From Scleromitrula shiraiana (taxonomy: Eukaryota; Ascomycota; Leotiomycetes; Helotiales; Sclerotiniaceae), in assembly GCA_028455995.1 (NCBI GenBank), contig JABELC010000006.1, positions 2,418,001 through 2,482,000 of the forward strand: 64,000 nucleotides of DNA. Reading direction: 5' to 3'. Both the position numbers and the translations under genes were made by a program. Below, piece by piece: positions 13,001 through 25,216 of this stretch. The notes beneath the pieces were generated by a model that had not been told where the DNA came from, did not search any database, and saw nothing but the letters and a program-made list of their open reading frames with translations. Position 1 is the stretch's first letter, and every line of letters starts with the position of its first letter.

Positions 13001-15089
13001 TTTAAAAATATTATTACTTAATATTTTATTATTTTATTAAATATATATAATATCGCTTTTTCATTAATATATATAATATTAATTATAATTATATAATTAA
13101 ACTATATATCGTTATTTTTCTTATTATTGATTTTAAACTTAAATTTTTTTGATAATTTATCGTATATTTGATATTGATAATAATATTTTGTTAATTTGTT
13201 GATTTTATTTTTGTTTATATTATTGTAATTAATTTGTTTAAATATATTGTATAATTTAGAAATAATTAAATAATTGAAATATTTATATAAATATTATAAT
13301 TTTATTTTTATAAAATAATAAATACTATTTAAAATTATTAATTACATAAATATATTATAATTATATTTTTATAATAAAAAACTATAGCTATATTTTTATA
13401 TAATAAAAAAATATTTGTTAATTTTATTATAAATAATCTAGTTTTAATATTATTAAAAAATATATTAAATATATTTATATTTATTAAATAAAATAAAAAT
13501 AATATATTTATATAAATAATATAAACTTTAATTTATTCGATTAATAATTCAATTTCATATAATTTAATAGATTTTTTAATATTTTTTTTTAAAAATATAA
13601 TTTTTATGATTCTTGCTTTATTATAATTAATAATTAAATTAATTAGCTTTTATAATATTTCAAACTATCGCTTATTAATAATTAATATTATTATTACTTT
13701 TATATTAATTATAACACTTTAAAATTTATCAAAGTTATATTTACCATTTACAAAGAATATTTTAAAATCATATATAATTTGTTTTAATATTATGTTTTTA
13801 TTAATTTGATTATTATTAAATAATCTTTTATATATTAATATATATTTAAATACTTTTTTTATAAACTTAATAATTATTGATAAATTATTAATTAAATTAT
13901 TCAATATATAATATATCTTTAATATAATTTTATTTAAATATTTTATTTTTATATAAAATACTTTATAGATCTTTTCGATATTTTTTTTTTTATCTTTTAT
14001 TTTTTTTTATAATATATTAAAAATTGTTTATATATATAACTATTATTACTTTTAATAACTTTTTCTTTATATTTCCTTTAAACTTTTTTTTGATTTGACT
14101 TCAAATAATTTATAAAAAAATATTCTTTTTTCTTATATACTTAATATCGTTTTTTATAAATTAATCTAAAACTCTTTTTATTATATTGATTTTAAATATT
14201 AAATCATAATTCAAATCAATTTTAATAATTATTATATTTTTTTGATTATTATAATTATTTACTTTATTATATTTGTTATAATTAAAATTTTTATTTTAGT
14301 TTTATAAATTATCTATAAATCTTTTTTTAATATAATATATATTGATATTGTTATTTTATAATTTATTATAGATCTAAATTACTTTTTTAATTTTTTAAAT
14401 AAAATCAAAGATATTTATAATTAATTAATAATATATTTAAATATATTATTTGATTTATTAATATAATAAAATTATTTTTTTATAAAGATATAATTAATTT
14501 TTTATATTGTTTAATAAAGTTTTATATAATCGTTTTATTTTTATAAAAAATAACTTTAAATATTATTTAAGTTTTTTTTTTTGATTTTTATTTATAACAT
14601 TTTTTATTATTAATCTTATTTATTTATTTATTATATTATGATAATATAGTTTTTTTTGATATTATATTTTAAATTTTATAATTAAATCTTTTATTTTTTA
14701 TGGAAATATAATAAAATTTAATATATAATATTTGAGCGCTTTATTTTTGAATATAATTAAAAATATTATTATTATAAATTTATTTAAAATATTTATATAT
14801 TATAAAGTTAATTTATATATAATTAGTTTATAATTAAAATTATTATCTTTATTATTAAATTTTATTATATTATTATATATTTTATTTAAATTGATTTGAT
14901 ATTAGGTTTTTAATATATAATATTAATAGTTCTTTTTTAATAATATTCTTAATCTTTATATTTATTTTTATATATATATACTTTTTTATTTTTTTACTTT
15001 TTTTTTTAGTTTTGTTTGCATTAAAAATCATAGTTATTTTGATTATAATTACAATTATTTTGATTATAATCATTTTGATTGTTTTAAAA

Positions 15090-15340
15090 TATACAATAAT
15101 CTTAATTGGATTAATTTTAATTAAATTGATTTCGATTATATTAATTTTAATTAAATTAAATTTAATTAAATTAAATTTAATTAAATTAAATTTAATTAAA
15201 TTAAGATATATAATTGTTTTGATTATAATAATTTTTATTATAATCATTTATATTATATTAATTTTGATTAGATTAATTCTAATTAGATTGATTTTGATTA
15301 AAATAGCTTTAATCAAATTAAGGCATATAATTATTTTGAT
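15090..15340. repeat. Low-complexity tandem TTAATTAAATTAAATT-type array inside the element
   Basis: Short units based on ATTTTAATTAAATT and ATTAAATTTAATTAA repeat in tandem. They make both strands open for about 125 codons, encoding only I, L, K and N. This looks like an AT-converted tandem repeat in the retrotransposon interior and not a gene. Confidence 0.6.
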
Positions 15341-17350
15341 TATAATGATTTTTATTATAATTATTTTTATTTTAATAATTTTGATTATTATATAATATAT
15401 AATTATTAAATAAAATTATATTTTGAATAATATAATGTATAAAGTTATATATCATTATTATTAAAATAGTTTTAAATAAATATTCAGAATCAATTTTTAT
15501 TATAAATTGAATATTTTTTAATGATTTATTGAAATACTTTAATAAATTAATTACTATTTATATGATTAAAGTATTTTATTTAATTTGCTTTTTTTTCAAT
15601 TTATTTTTTTATACTTTTTTTTTGATTTTATTTTTATTTCAAATTTTTTATTATTATCTTTATATTACCAAATTTAAGTTTTATTAATCGATTTCTATAA
15701 ATCTTTTTTAAATAAGTTTTAATTTATTTAAGGCATAATCTTATATATATTATATTTTATAATATATAAATTATTAATATTAATATATTAATATAAATAT
15801 TACCCTTTTATAATGTTTTTTTTATTACTACCAAATATTTTTTATTCAATATTTAAAATATCTTTATCTTTATACTTTCAAACACTTTTTTAAAATCTAT
15901 TTATAAATTTATATTAATAAAAATCTTTAAATTATTAATTATATATTTATCGAATTTATATTTTAAATAATAATTTATTATATATAAATCTTCTATATCA
16001 TATCCTTTATATTCATTAATAAAATCTAAATCGCTTAAAAATGATTTATCAAATAGATCTTTATAATACCTTTTATTTTATTTAAATTTAAAGTCTTAAT
16101 CATATTTAAAATCATATATATTATTATCCTTTAATTATTATTTTTTTCTAAAATCAAATATAAACTTTTCAAAAATATTATTTATTATATTTTTAAATAA
16201 AAAAACCTTTATTTATATTTAAAGTATTAAAATTTATATTTATCTAAATATTTTTTATTAATATTATTTTTATAATAAATCTATATATATTAAACTTTTA
16301 TTAAAATTTCTTAATAATATTTTTAATATTAATTAAAATTTTTTAGTTTAATTAAATATTTATTTTAATTATCAAATTATTAATAATAATCCTAAATCTT
16401 GAATATTTATGTCTATTAGATTATTTTCTCTTCATAATTATCTAGAATTTATATTTATGCTTATATTTCTTAACTTCTTTTCTTCTTTCACATCGTTTTT
16501 ATCCACTATATTATCTATAATATTATAATATAGAATAAAAAAATGTTTTTAATAATGCTTTATATTTATTCATTAAATAATATAATAATTATTATTAAAT
16601 TTATTTTTATTTAATTTTTTTATTATTATTAAACAAATATTTAATATCAAATCAAAAATTTAGTTTAATAAAACTTTAAATTAAATATAATTGCCTAATT
16701 TATAAAATAAATTTAATATTAAATTAAAATTTATTTTAATAAAGTTTTTAAATCGAATATAATCATTTTGATTTATAAAATAAATATATAATAAACAAAT
16801 TTACTATAAAATAAAAAAGAAAATAAAGCAATTATAAAAAAATATAAAAATATAAAAAAAGATTTATTAAAAATTTTATAAAGATTTCTAAATAGAGGTT
16901 TTTATATAAATAACCTCATCATCGCCTTTATAATTACAATAAAATAATTATTATTATTAATATTTTTATTTATTAAAATATTTTTTTAAATAATATAACG
17001 AATATCTAAATAATATAATATAATTCATATTCTTATTATTATTTTATTTATAATAAACATTTAAATTTTATAATTTTAAAATCGATTTAAAAATTATTCA
17101 ATTTATAATAAATATTTAAATTTTATAATATTTAAATTAAAATTAAAAACTATTATTTTTATAATAAACATTTAAATATTATAAAATTTAACTTTTTTTT
17201 TATTAAAAAACTAAATAATTTATAAAATCTTTTATTATCAAAAATTATAGAAAGTTTTTTATCGATAATAAACAAAAACGTTTAAAATTTATTAAAATTA
17301 ATATTATATATAAAATAAAAATTCTAATTTATAATACGTATATTAATTAA

Positions 17351-17510
17351 TATTTATATAACTCCAAAATATAAAACTATATAATTACAGATATCAATCT
17401 ATATTGTATTATTTGTTTAAAAAGTTCAAGAAAAATATTGTACACCGTCGAGGATATATATCTCTTTAACGGACACGTGACGTAAGGTCACATGTTTGAC
17501 TATACAGACA
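17351..17510. repeat. LTR copy 2 (outer third unmutated)
   Basis: 160 bp, the direct repeat of 9885-10044. The inner two thirds (17351 to about 17440) are AT-converted, while the outer part keeps CG-rich strings such as CGGACACGTGACGTAAGG. It is followed by ATAAT, matching the 5 bp before copy 1. Confidence 0.88.
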
Positions 17511-17515
17511 ATAAT

Positions 17516-20443
17516 GTAATTGAAATTTCAATTATAGTGCAAAAATTTCCTTCTTTGAATAGTATTCAAGAAATCCTTGAATAAGTGATACCGTAGGGGG
17601 AATCAAGATCGTCAATGACCTCAGACATGGTTTTTGCCTTGCCTTCTCAAATCAAATCAATACATTGCAATACAATGTAATACATCCCGATAACTCGGTT
17701 CGCTTATTTCTCCAGCATCACCGCTCGAGTTCATTTTCTTCTTCTTCTTCATCATCATCGCACTAATCCATTTCCTCGAGCACGCACGATTTAAAAAGAT
17801 CAGATCAGATCAGATCAGTTTTGAACTATGAGTTCTGTTCCACCTTCCTATTGCCTTCCTATGATATAACATATGAAAGCAAGAAGCAATATGATGAAAT
17901 TAAGACGGTAAGGGGTTGTCAGCACTCCCAATAATATGGAGAGACTAGAATAAGTGAATGTTGCAGATTGAACGGTTATCTCTCCACCCCACACATTTGT
18001 TCCGGTTATGGAGTTGCCGCTGCGAGAAACGCAGGTGGGAGTTGATTGTCTCTGTGGTGTGACGTTATAGCTTTTTAGTGGATTGGGGCCTTACTGATAG
18101 TTATGAGTTTCCTAGACTAACAAGATTGACACTACCATTCCTCACTACCAGAACATCGAAAAGGACTACGATACTTCGATTCCCTCAATCATCCAGGGAG
18201 CGAAAACGTCAAGAAGTAGAGGCTCTCGAACTCGAGAAGGGTAGAATCGAACAAAAGAACCAAGCTCTCGAATTACAATTAACCAAGATGCAAGCCAAAC
18301 ATCAAATGGCCATGAAACAATTAGAAGTAAGCAGAGGCAATTTTCCACCTCTTTCCCCCATTAACGAGACGTTAACAACAGCTCTACTTCTTGAGGAGAG
18401 GAGAGGAGAGTCCAAAGCCAACACCAATATCGCTCCCCCAAGATACTCATTGCTTCGGACTGGAGTCTCAAAAGACCGAAAACTTTCTATCAGCCACACT
18501 CTCGATTATATTCGAGAATATGTCTCATATCCCTCGCACAACGGGAAATATTGTCGACAAAGTGGATGCTATTCACGTTGCTCAAGCTGTGCAGTTGATG
18601 AACGTTCCACATTTGATCTATGCCAAAAGTCTGTGTCTGCAGACCCCTTTTGTTCTTCGAGACGGGTAGTGCCCCCGAGCTTTCAAAAATTATGAAGTTG
18701 TTCAGCATCAAAAGATCACTCAAGCCCCAAAATGAAAACCTATTATGAAAAATCCCTCAGCAATCGAGAACGCAATCTTCGGAGTGTGAGCAAGTCGTCG
18801 GATCCGACAGCAAGTGGTGTGACTTCTGGAGGCCGCCGTTCGTACGAGAGACAATACAATTGTAAACCGGAGAAGCTTAACCTACTTCTAAACCAAGAAC
18901 CTAACCACCCAAACCCAAACCCAAATTCAAAAATATCTCCCAGCTTCGAAACCAATCATCAACACCACCCAAACTCAAAACCAAAAATCTCCTCCCCGCA
19001 CATCTCTCAAAATCGCAGAATCCCTCATCACATCCTACTCTTACCACTCCACCCTCGACAAATTCAGAGTTCTTGAGAAAGAAGATAAAATGCCATATAT
19101 TTTTGGTGTTTCTTTTATAATATTCTGGGGTTGGAGGCGAGTGTGTGGACTAGTTCTCCGGATGTTGAGTGGGCTTATATGGGTTCCACATTGAGGACTT
19201 ACTGGATAATTCTGAGAGGTGAAGTGATATGGAATGATGAAAAAGGATGGGCCCGGTCTAGAGTAGTGTGGAGAAGCTACAATTGAAATGGGGGACAATG
19301 GGGAAATTTTGGGTTGAGGAATAGGTATACTCTTCTGGTAGTCTGATCCAGATTTTATTCGCTTCATCCGCGACTCTCGCCCTCCTCGTCTCCCTCACGG
19401 GTTCTGAGCTTTCCGATCTCCTCGAATAGGAAAAGGTAGATTGGATCTTGAGTCATGATGGAAACTTGGAGGGAACACTTGAAGACGTTTGCGAGGGATC
19501 ATCCAGGGAAATTTTAGTAAAGTAGTCATGATGACTAATCGATGACCACAATAGAACTATGGACGTTATTTTCAGCACAGGAAATGTGATTGAATGTGTA
19601 TATTACAGACTCATTCAAGGATAGAAAGTGAATACTTAACAACACCACCGAAGAAGCCGAGGATAGAGGTGCGAGATCATAAAATGAGGGTCGGAGTTAG
19701 CGAGAGAGTCGAATATTGAATTGATTATTGATTATTGATGGTGTAGGTGTAAGTGTAAGTAAATGAGAAATATCATTCATTACACAAAGAGAGCACAAAT
19801 ACGAAAAACTTTAAGTCAACACCGCGGTCCAAATTTCATCACACATGTCAATTTAATATTCACAATTAACCATGATGCGTGAATTTCTCAATATCATTTG
19901 ATGATACTGCAACAGAATAGTCCCTGTGATGGGTGACAACATTTCGTCCAATGCTTCCGTGACACAATTCATACGTAACTACAACGTTACCAAACAAATC
20001 ATCGGGCATGTGGTGCAAGGTCGGTAGTATGAAATCATGAAAGAATGGAAGAAATCAATGATGGTTGTGCTGGATGCCGATCTGGGGTAGTTTCGGGTAT
20101 GGGGTTTGTATTTTGGGGGGATTGGTGACTGGTACTGATTGCCGGACCTGAAGGTTAGTTGGTATGAACTAACTTTGGAGGTGGCGAAAGGATGCTCGGT
20201 GACTGAGAAAATGAGATGGAATGGGAAGAGAGGGTTGTAAGATGAGAAGGTTTGAGTGATATGCTTCACAGAATCTTGCTCATGAAGTTGCATGGGGGAG
20301 ATTTGGTACGCCCAGTTTGGGTGAATGGGCGTATATAAGTTGTCAGTCAACTACTCATAACATTCTTATGAGTTTCTTCCATTCTTTCCCTCGTTCTTTT
20401 TGTTTTATAGAGTATCGGACTTGAATCAAGTCTTCTAGTCAAG
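17516..20443. other. Sparse region with degraded coding traces
   Basis: Base composition returns to normal within a few dozen bases of the LTR. A GATCA pentamer run lies near 17800-17818. A bZIP-like fragment is listed separately. Reading frames at 18390-19080 and on the minus strand at 19041-20350 show no family I recognise. 20340-20443 is the pyrimidine-rich leader of the CFEM gene. Confidence 0.4.
18157..18329 (+). pseudogene. bZIP-like fragment (basic region plus leucine zipper)
   Basis: The frame here reads SSRERKRQEVEALELEKG followed by RIEQKNQALELQLTKMQAKH and ends MKQLE before a GTAAGC donor-like site at 18330. Arg/Lys-rich residues followed by heptads (EALELEKGRIEQKNQALELQL) fit the C-terminal end of a bZIP basic region and its coiled-coil zipper. 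The N-terminal half of the basic region with its invariant Asn is missing, and no upstream exon or complete gene could be assembled. It is probably an exon relic. It could also be a plain coiled coil from another family. Confidence 0.35.
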
Positions 20444-22447
20444 ATGATTCCTACATTCATTACTTTCCTTTCATTCTCTACATTCGTTCATGGTGGATTG
20501 TAAGTTAGTTCTACACTATGATCGAAACATCACTCACATAACGTCATATTATAGACTTCCAGCATCTATTCAAATTTCTCCAACTGAAACATCTGCATCC
20601 AATCCATCTTCTTCATCAACTTCGCAAATCCCATCATGCGCTATTTCATGCATCTCGGATGCAGCATCCTCAGTAACGACTTGTTCATCAACAAATATAG
20701 CATGTCAATGCCAAGCTGATAATGCAAGTAAAATTCAAACAGCAGCTACCGATTGCGTTATTACTGCTTGTGGGATTACAGTTGCGCTTGGTTTGTACAC
20801 CCTACCTTACAATTATTCAGATGATATGAGACTAATTGGGATTGGTATCAAATAGATGTTTTGAAAGATGCAAAGGCTCAATGCTCTTTGCTTCAGGCTG
20901 CTGCTAGCAGCAGTATTATACCTTCATCCGCTGCTTCTTCTGTAGATCTCACTACAAGTGTAGTGTCGTCTTCCATTCCTAGCTCAACCTCTATCAATTC
21001 ATCCACCGATGCTCCTCTTACAAGTTCACTATCAGCAGCATTGTCAAGCTCTCTTATCATTGTTTCGTCTCTTTCTACCAATCCTGCAACAGCTGCTGCC
21101 TCCCTGATAAGTTTAACCGGTGATCCAGGATCCCAGTCATCAACTATAGCATCTTTATGCGGAGCAGTTCCAACTGTAACCGTGACTGTTTCTATACCTT
21201 CAGATCCATCTAGTTCATCTTCTGTGGACCCTTCACAAACTTTACCAGGGTCGTTGGATCCGTCATCTGCTCCGAGTACTTCCGGTGGTTTGGATCCGCC
21301 GGCTACGGTGTCTAGTAATCTCTCAACGCCAACAGACTCCTCTGTGCCGACTGATCCCTCTTCACCAAGCGACCCTTCTTCTTCAGGCCCCCTTTCAAGT
21401 TTCTCTTCATCAACTAATCCATCCACCCCTACTCCTACCTCCTTCAATTTCCCACCACCATCATACTACGGATATGGTGCTCCGCCTTCCTCAACTCCAA
21501 CGGATTCTCCCTCCGTTCTTTCGACCAGTTCATCAAGCTACCCATCGGGAACTGTCTCATCAGCACCCTTAGGCCCAACTTCAGGAGATCCAAGCAGCAC
21601 TGATCCTGGTTTTTCTTCTTCGCCAGCCACGTCCTCCGGTGATCCGTCGACAACTCCATCATCGTCTACCTCTGATCCTCCAACTTCAAGCCCTTCAAAT
21701 TCAATATCTCGGCCAAATTATGCCCCTCCACCTTTCCAAGGGTACGGACCTCAAAGTGCTACAAGTTCCACACTATTCACAACTGATATATTAACACCAT
21801 CATCATCCTCATCATCACCATCCTCATCATCACCATCCTCATCCTCATCATCATCCTCATCATCACCTTCCTTTCACCTCACCCTCCTCCCATCACGATA
21901 CCGCTTCATAACCTACATAGAGAGTGTATACTATGGTCTCCTACCACCCTCACCCTGGCTATCATCATCGGGTGCACTAACTTCATCACTATTTGACGCG
22001 TGTAATTTTACTATTACGGCGGATGGGAAACTAGTTTGCGAGGGTATGCCTCTCGCAGATGAATTATTAAGAAAGACTATGTTAGATACCGATAGTGAGT
22101 GGCCTTATGGGGTTTTATTGGAGTTGGAGGGTGATGGTATGTTTTATCTCAATTTTCCTCGTTCTGTTTTCTAAATTTTCCCTCTCGATCATTCTTTCAC
22201 GTCTTTTGATTATCCGGTTACTCACAACAACATAGATGAGCAATCCCTGACCAAGCTCTGCGCCGAAACAACAAACGGAAATATCGATGACGGATTTATA
22301 GAAGGATCTAAGATTCAGGTATTGAATGGGACGGATAAATTCCCAGTGGGCTGTGAAGAGGTCAAGTTGCTAGTCGAATGGATTGGAGATGGTGATATTG
22401 AAGGTGATGGGAGACGAGTTCGACCTACCAGGATTAAAGGACATTGA
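20444..22447 (+). CDS. Secreted CFEM-domain protein with Ser/Thr/Pro-rich stalk
   Basis: Four exons are read: 20444-20499, 20555-20790, 20856-22136 and 22236-22447 (594 residues). Residues 1-18 form a signal peptide. Eight cysteines between about residues 47 and 107 have CFEM spacing: SCAISC, a TTC, ACQC, DC, AC and a last AQC that is joined only after splicing the second intron. CFEM domains of cell-surface proteins bind haem or act in host interaction. A long Ser/Thr/Pro-rich region follows (about 110-440), including poly-Ser coded by a TCA/TCC microsatellite at 21794-21872, and two spaced copies of a PPP-Y/F-x-GYG motif. The last 150 residues are non-repetitive with four Cys (DACNFTI, LVCEGMP, LCAETT, VGCEEVK) and no GPI signal. 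This C-terminal module is unusual for CFEM proteins and I do not recognise it. Confidence 0.8.
21794..21872 (+). repeat. TCA/TCC coding microsatellite (poly-Ser)
   Basis: A tandem run of TCA, TCC and ACC triplets inside the CFEM gene, coding a Ser-rich stretch with Pro. It is likely to vary in length among isolates. Confidence 0.8.
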
Positions 22448-23053
22448 CTTATAAATATATGTCGAGGAAGAAGAAGAATAAGAAAAGAATAATAAGGAAA
22501 CATGTAGGAGTAATGTCTTCACGAGTATTAATTTTGGGAGGGATGGTTGTTTTCATTAATTGGTACCTTCTATCAACCAATATTTTAACAATTAATTAAC
22601 ATTTATTTCTATTCCGAACATGCAAAACATATCAAGTGTGAAAAAATAAGAAAACAAAAGTGGAATACGGAAGTCAGATGAGATTTCGAATTCATCCCGA
22701 GAAAGATAGAAAAGAGTTTTCATGGCTAAATCTGATTTTATATAAATTCCGAGGTAGTATGTATCATAAACATCCGTGGGGAAAATGTGTGCTATTGGTT
22801 GAGATATACGAGAGCGGGAGTGGGTGAGACAGGGAATAGTTAGTAAAAGAAATAGTTGAATTTCTATATGAAAGTAATTAGATTGACTTCAATGTAGCAT
22901 CGGACCTGCTTATACAATATGATTAATACTGAAGCAACGAGTGTAATCGTAAGTCAATGTCCCCGTGGCCTTCATATTTAAAATAATATCATGCTTAAAC
23001 TATGCTAGATCACGAATTCGCTTTTGTGCTTGCTTAAGAAATACATCAGGGGT
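22448..23053. other. Intergenic region between convergent genes
   Basis: It lies between the 3' ends of the CFEM gene and the minus-strand O-methyltransferase gene. No open frame or repeat of note was seen. Confidence 0.5.
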
Positions 23054-24536
23054 TTAATGTTCCGTCTTCAAAACTGCCTCAATTAACCCCTCAGAATTAG
23101 GGTCTCCTTTCCAGAATTTAACAATCTCAAGACCAGCTTCATCGAGAAGAATCTCCCATTGCGCTTCAGTACGCTCCATACCGCTCACCATAGCCATCAT
23201 GTTGATGTCCAGGAGAGAAGGGTATAAAGGAACTCCTTTGGCAGGTAAAATCCACTCCGCAATCAAGAGCTTGCTGTAGCCAGGTTTCATAGCAGTAGCA
23301 ATATGCTTCAAGATTTTCACACAGTCGGTTGCTGGCCAGTCGTGTAGGATATATTTCAGATGATAAGCCCGTGCTCCTTTGATGGGTTGCTCGCTGAAGA
23401 AGTCGTGTTTCTGAAGAATAATTGCGTCATCTAGATTCTTGATATCATCGATAGTCGGACCCAGTTCTTGAAGAACAAGCTTTCCTGGTGCATTTGGAAA
23501 TTGGCGATGAAAGGCTTGGATATCATTTCCCTCCCCACCAGCAATATCTACCAAAAGCACCGATCCAGTATCATTGCTAGCTCCATCGAGGATAATGTCC
23601 TTGACTGGAAAAACCTCAAACCATTGCTTGCGGGTCTGGAGATTTCCTGCCATGAAGGCATTGAAGTTGCTTAACATTGTAGGATTGTTCAACAACCATT
23701 CAAATAGATCATACTTGGTGCTGTGAGCAGCTTGAAAAGGATCCACGATGCCTCTCATGCTTTTGTATCCAGTGCTCTTCAAGTACTTGGGCATATTCGT
23801 TAGGCATAAATTACCTACTTCAAACCTTTACTCCGGTGTCAGCTTTGGATGTGAATGCAAATTTTGCATGTACATACATAAATTGATATCCACCAAGAAG
23901 TGAAGGTGTCATGAGTTTCTCGGAAATTGGTGTTGATGTATAAGTCTCAACATCGGTTTCTTGGAACCAGCCCAAAACACACAAAGGTCTCATCAATCGA
24001 ACTGTATGTTGTTGGTTAAATGGTTTCATTAGCATAGGATTGGAGCACCATTACCGATTAACAATTCATCCACCCCACAAGACGAAGCAAGTTCTCTAGC
24101 CTTTATTGGTGATTTAGATGTTACAATGGCTTTGGCGATCCCAGATTCAATCACAACCATTATAGTGGCTGGAGCGGTTGCCTATATTTACATTGAGTTC
24201 GATATTAGCAAATCTGAGATTTCTTGAAATATGTTGTTCAAGTATGAAAAAGGTAACGAGGGAACGAAAAGGGAGAAGTCTTACCGACATGATCATTTTC
24301 CAGATTGTCTCAACAGGAAGTTCCACGCTACCCATCCCTTGCACGATCACCTCAAGAAGCTTTTTGCGAGAACCCTCGTCACTCAAAACATCTGCAGCGA
24401 GGCATTGAATATCTTTGTCAAGGACTTTGATTCTCTCATCGATAGTAGGAGGTGTCATAATGTAGAAGTGGACTTCTTTAGCAATGCTCTTGACCTTCTC
24501 ATAGAGAACTTGGGGGCTAACATTGAAGAGATCCAT
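23054..24536 (-). CDS. SAM-dependent O-methyltransferase (COMT-like), secondary metabolism type
   Basis: Four minus-strand exons are read: 24285-24536, 24055-24181, 23878-24001 and 23054-23825 (424 residues), all with GT-AG introns and continuous frame. The N-terminal part is a winged-helix dimerisation region (KARELASSCGVDELLI, RLMRPLCVLGWF). The catalytic part holds the SAM-binding glycine motif LLVDIAGGEG (Asp at about 261) and the general-base His at about 329 in YILHDWP. Family members methylate hydroxyl groups of aromatic or polyketide products. The start at 24536 is preferred because the more upstream ATG (24608) falls inside the inverted repeat of an inserted element. The neighbouring P450 is on the same strand, so the two may form a small tailoring pair. 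No disabling lesion was found. Confidence 0.85.
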
Positions 24537-24588
24537 TATATAGAGAATGGTGGGAAGAGGAAATGCAAGAAGAAAACTCTTGATAATG

Positions 24589-25216
24589 CTAGTCCGCCCC
24601 ATTCGCAAATTTCGCTTATTTACAAATCCGCTATCTCATTGATAGTAAATCGATTTACTTTATTCACTGGCAAGTTGATCAATACAAGATAACCCAACAA
24701 AAAAATCAATCTATTACTTTTATTTAACTTTTTTCTAGCAATTCCAAATCACTGGCATCATGATCAAAAAAAATTAAATTTACAAACTTTGAAATCAAAT
24801 TCAATAGTATCAACTATTGAATAATAAAATCGATAATAATAAAAATATCAAAAAAAAAATTACTAGTAAAATATAAAAAAAGCTAAAAAGATTAAAAAGA
24901 TTGAAAAGCATTTAAAACAATATTAATGATAGTAATTTGAATCTTTGTTCTTTATTTTTTCATTTTTTATTCCGTTTTTTCAATGTTTATAATACTTTTA
25001 TTTTTAATTCTTTTATTAATAAAAGAATTTGTTAGTACTATTATTTTCAGAATTACCTAATTAATAAACTAGTTAGCTAATTAACTAATAAAAAAATCAA
25101 TTAATTAATAAGATACTCCCGGGCCATTTGTAAAAAAGGCTACTTGATCTACTTGAATAAGATACTACTAGTAGCTGATTTGCAAATGGGCGAAATTTGC
25201 GATTGGGGCAGACCAG
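24589..25216. mobile_element. MITE-like element with 44-bp terminal inverted repeats
   Basis: Left end 24589-24632 and right end 25173-25216 match in inverted orientation at 37 of 44 positions, around a shared core GCAAATTTCGC. The roughly 540 bp between them are very AT-rich, with poly-A runs and no coding capacity. Total length is 628 bp. A TA target duplication of the Tc1/mariner or pogo kind is possible (CTAG at the left end, CCAG at the right) but not intact. It lies 53 nt upstream of the O-methyltransferase start and between that gene and the P450. Confidence 0.75.

Larger units (their letters stand above)
9885..17510. mobile_element. Dead LTR retrotransposon, heavily AT-converted (RIP)
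   Basis: Two directly repeated 160-bp ends (9885-10044 and 17351-17510), each starting at a TG-type and ending at a CA-type terminus, are flanked by the same 5 bp, ATAAT (9880-9884 and 17511-17515). This is the layout of an LTR retrotransposon of 7626 bp with a 5-bp target duplication. The interior is almost all A and T and no long open frame survives on either strand. Orientation and superfamily cannot be told, because primer-binding and polypurine sites and all gag/pol motifs are erased. The mutation style matches repeat-induced point mutation, a premeiotic fungal defence acting on duplicated DNA. Confidence 0.88.

Noticed and set aside
14882..15395. Overlapping open frames of 121-127 codons on both strands in the AT block
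   Set aside because: They arise from a tandem ATTAAATTTAATT-type repeat, encode only I, L, K and N, and lie inside an AT-converted retrotransposon.
20893..21447. 184-codon minus-strand frame opposite the CFEM stalk
   Set aside because: An antisense shadow of Ser/Thr/Pro repeats, rich in Glu/Asp/Val, with no independent features.
24537..24608. Longer O-methyltransferase start at 24608
   Set aside because: The upstream ATG and the first codons lie in the left inverted repeat of the inserted element, while the family-like N-terminus begins at 24536.
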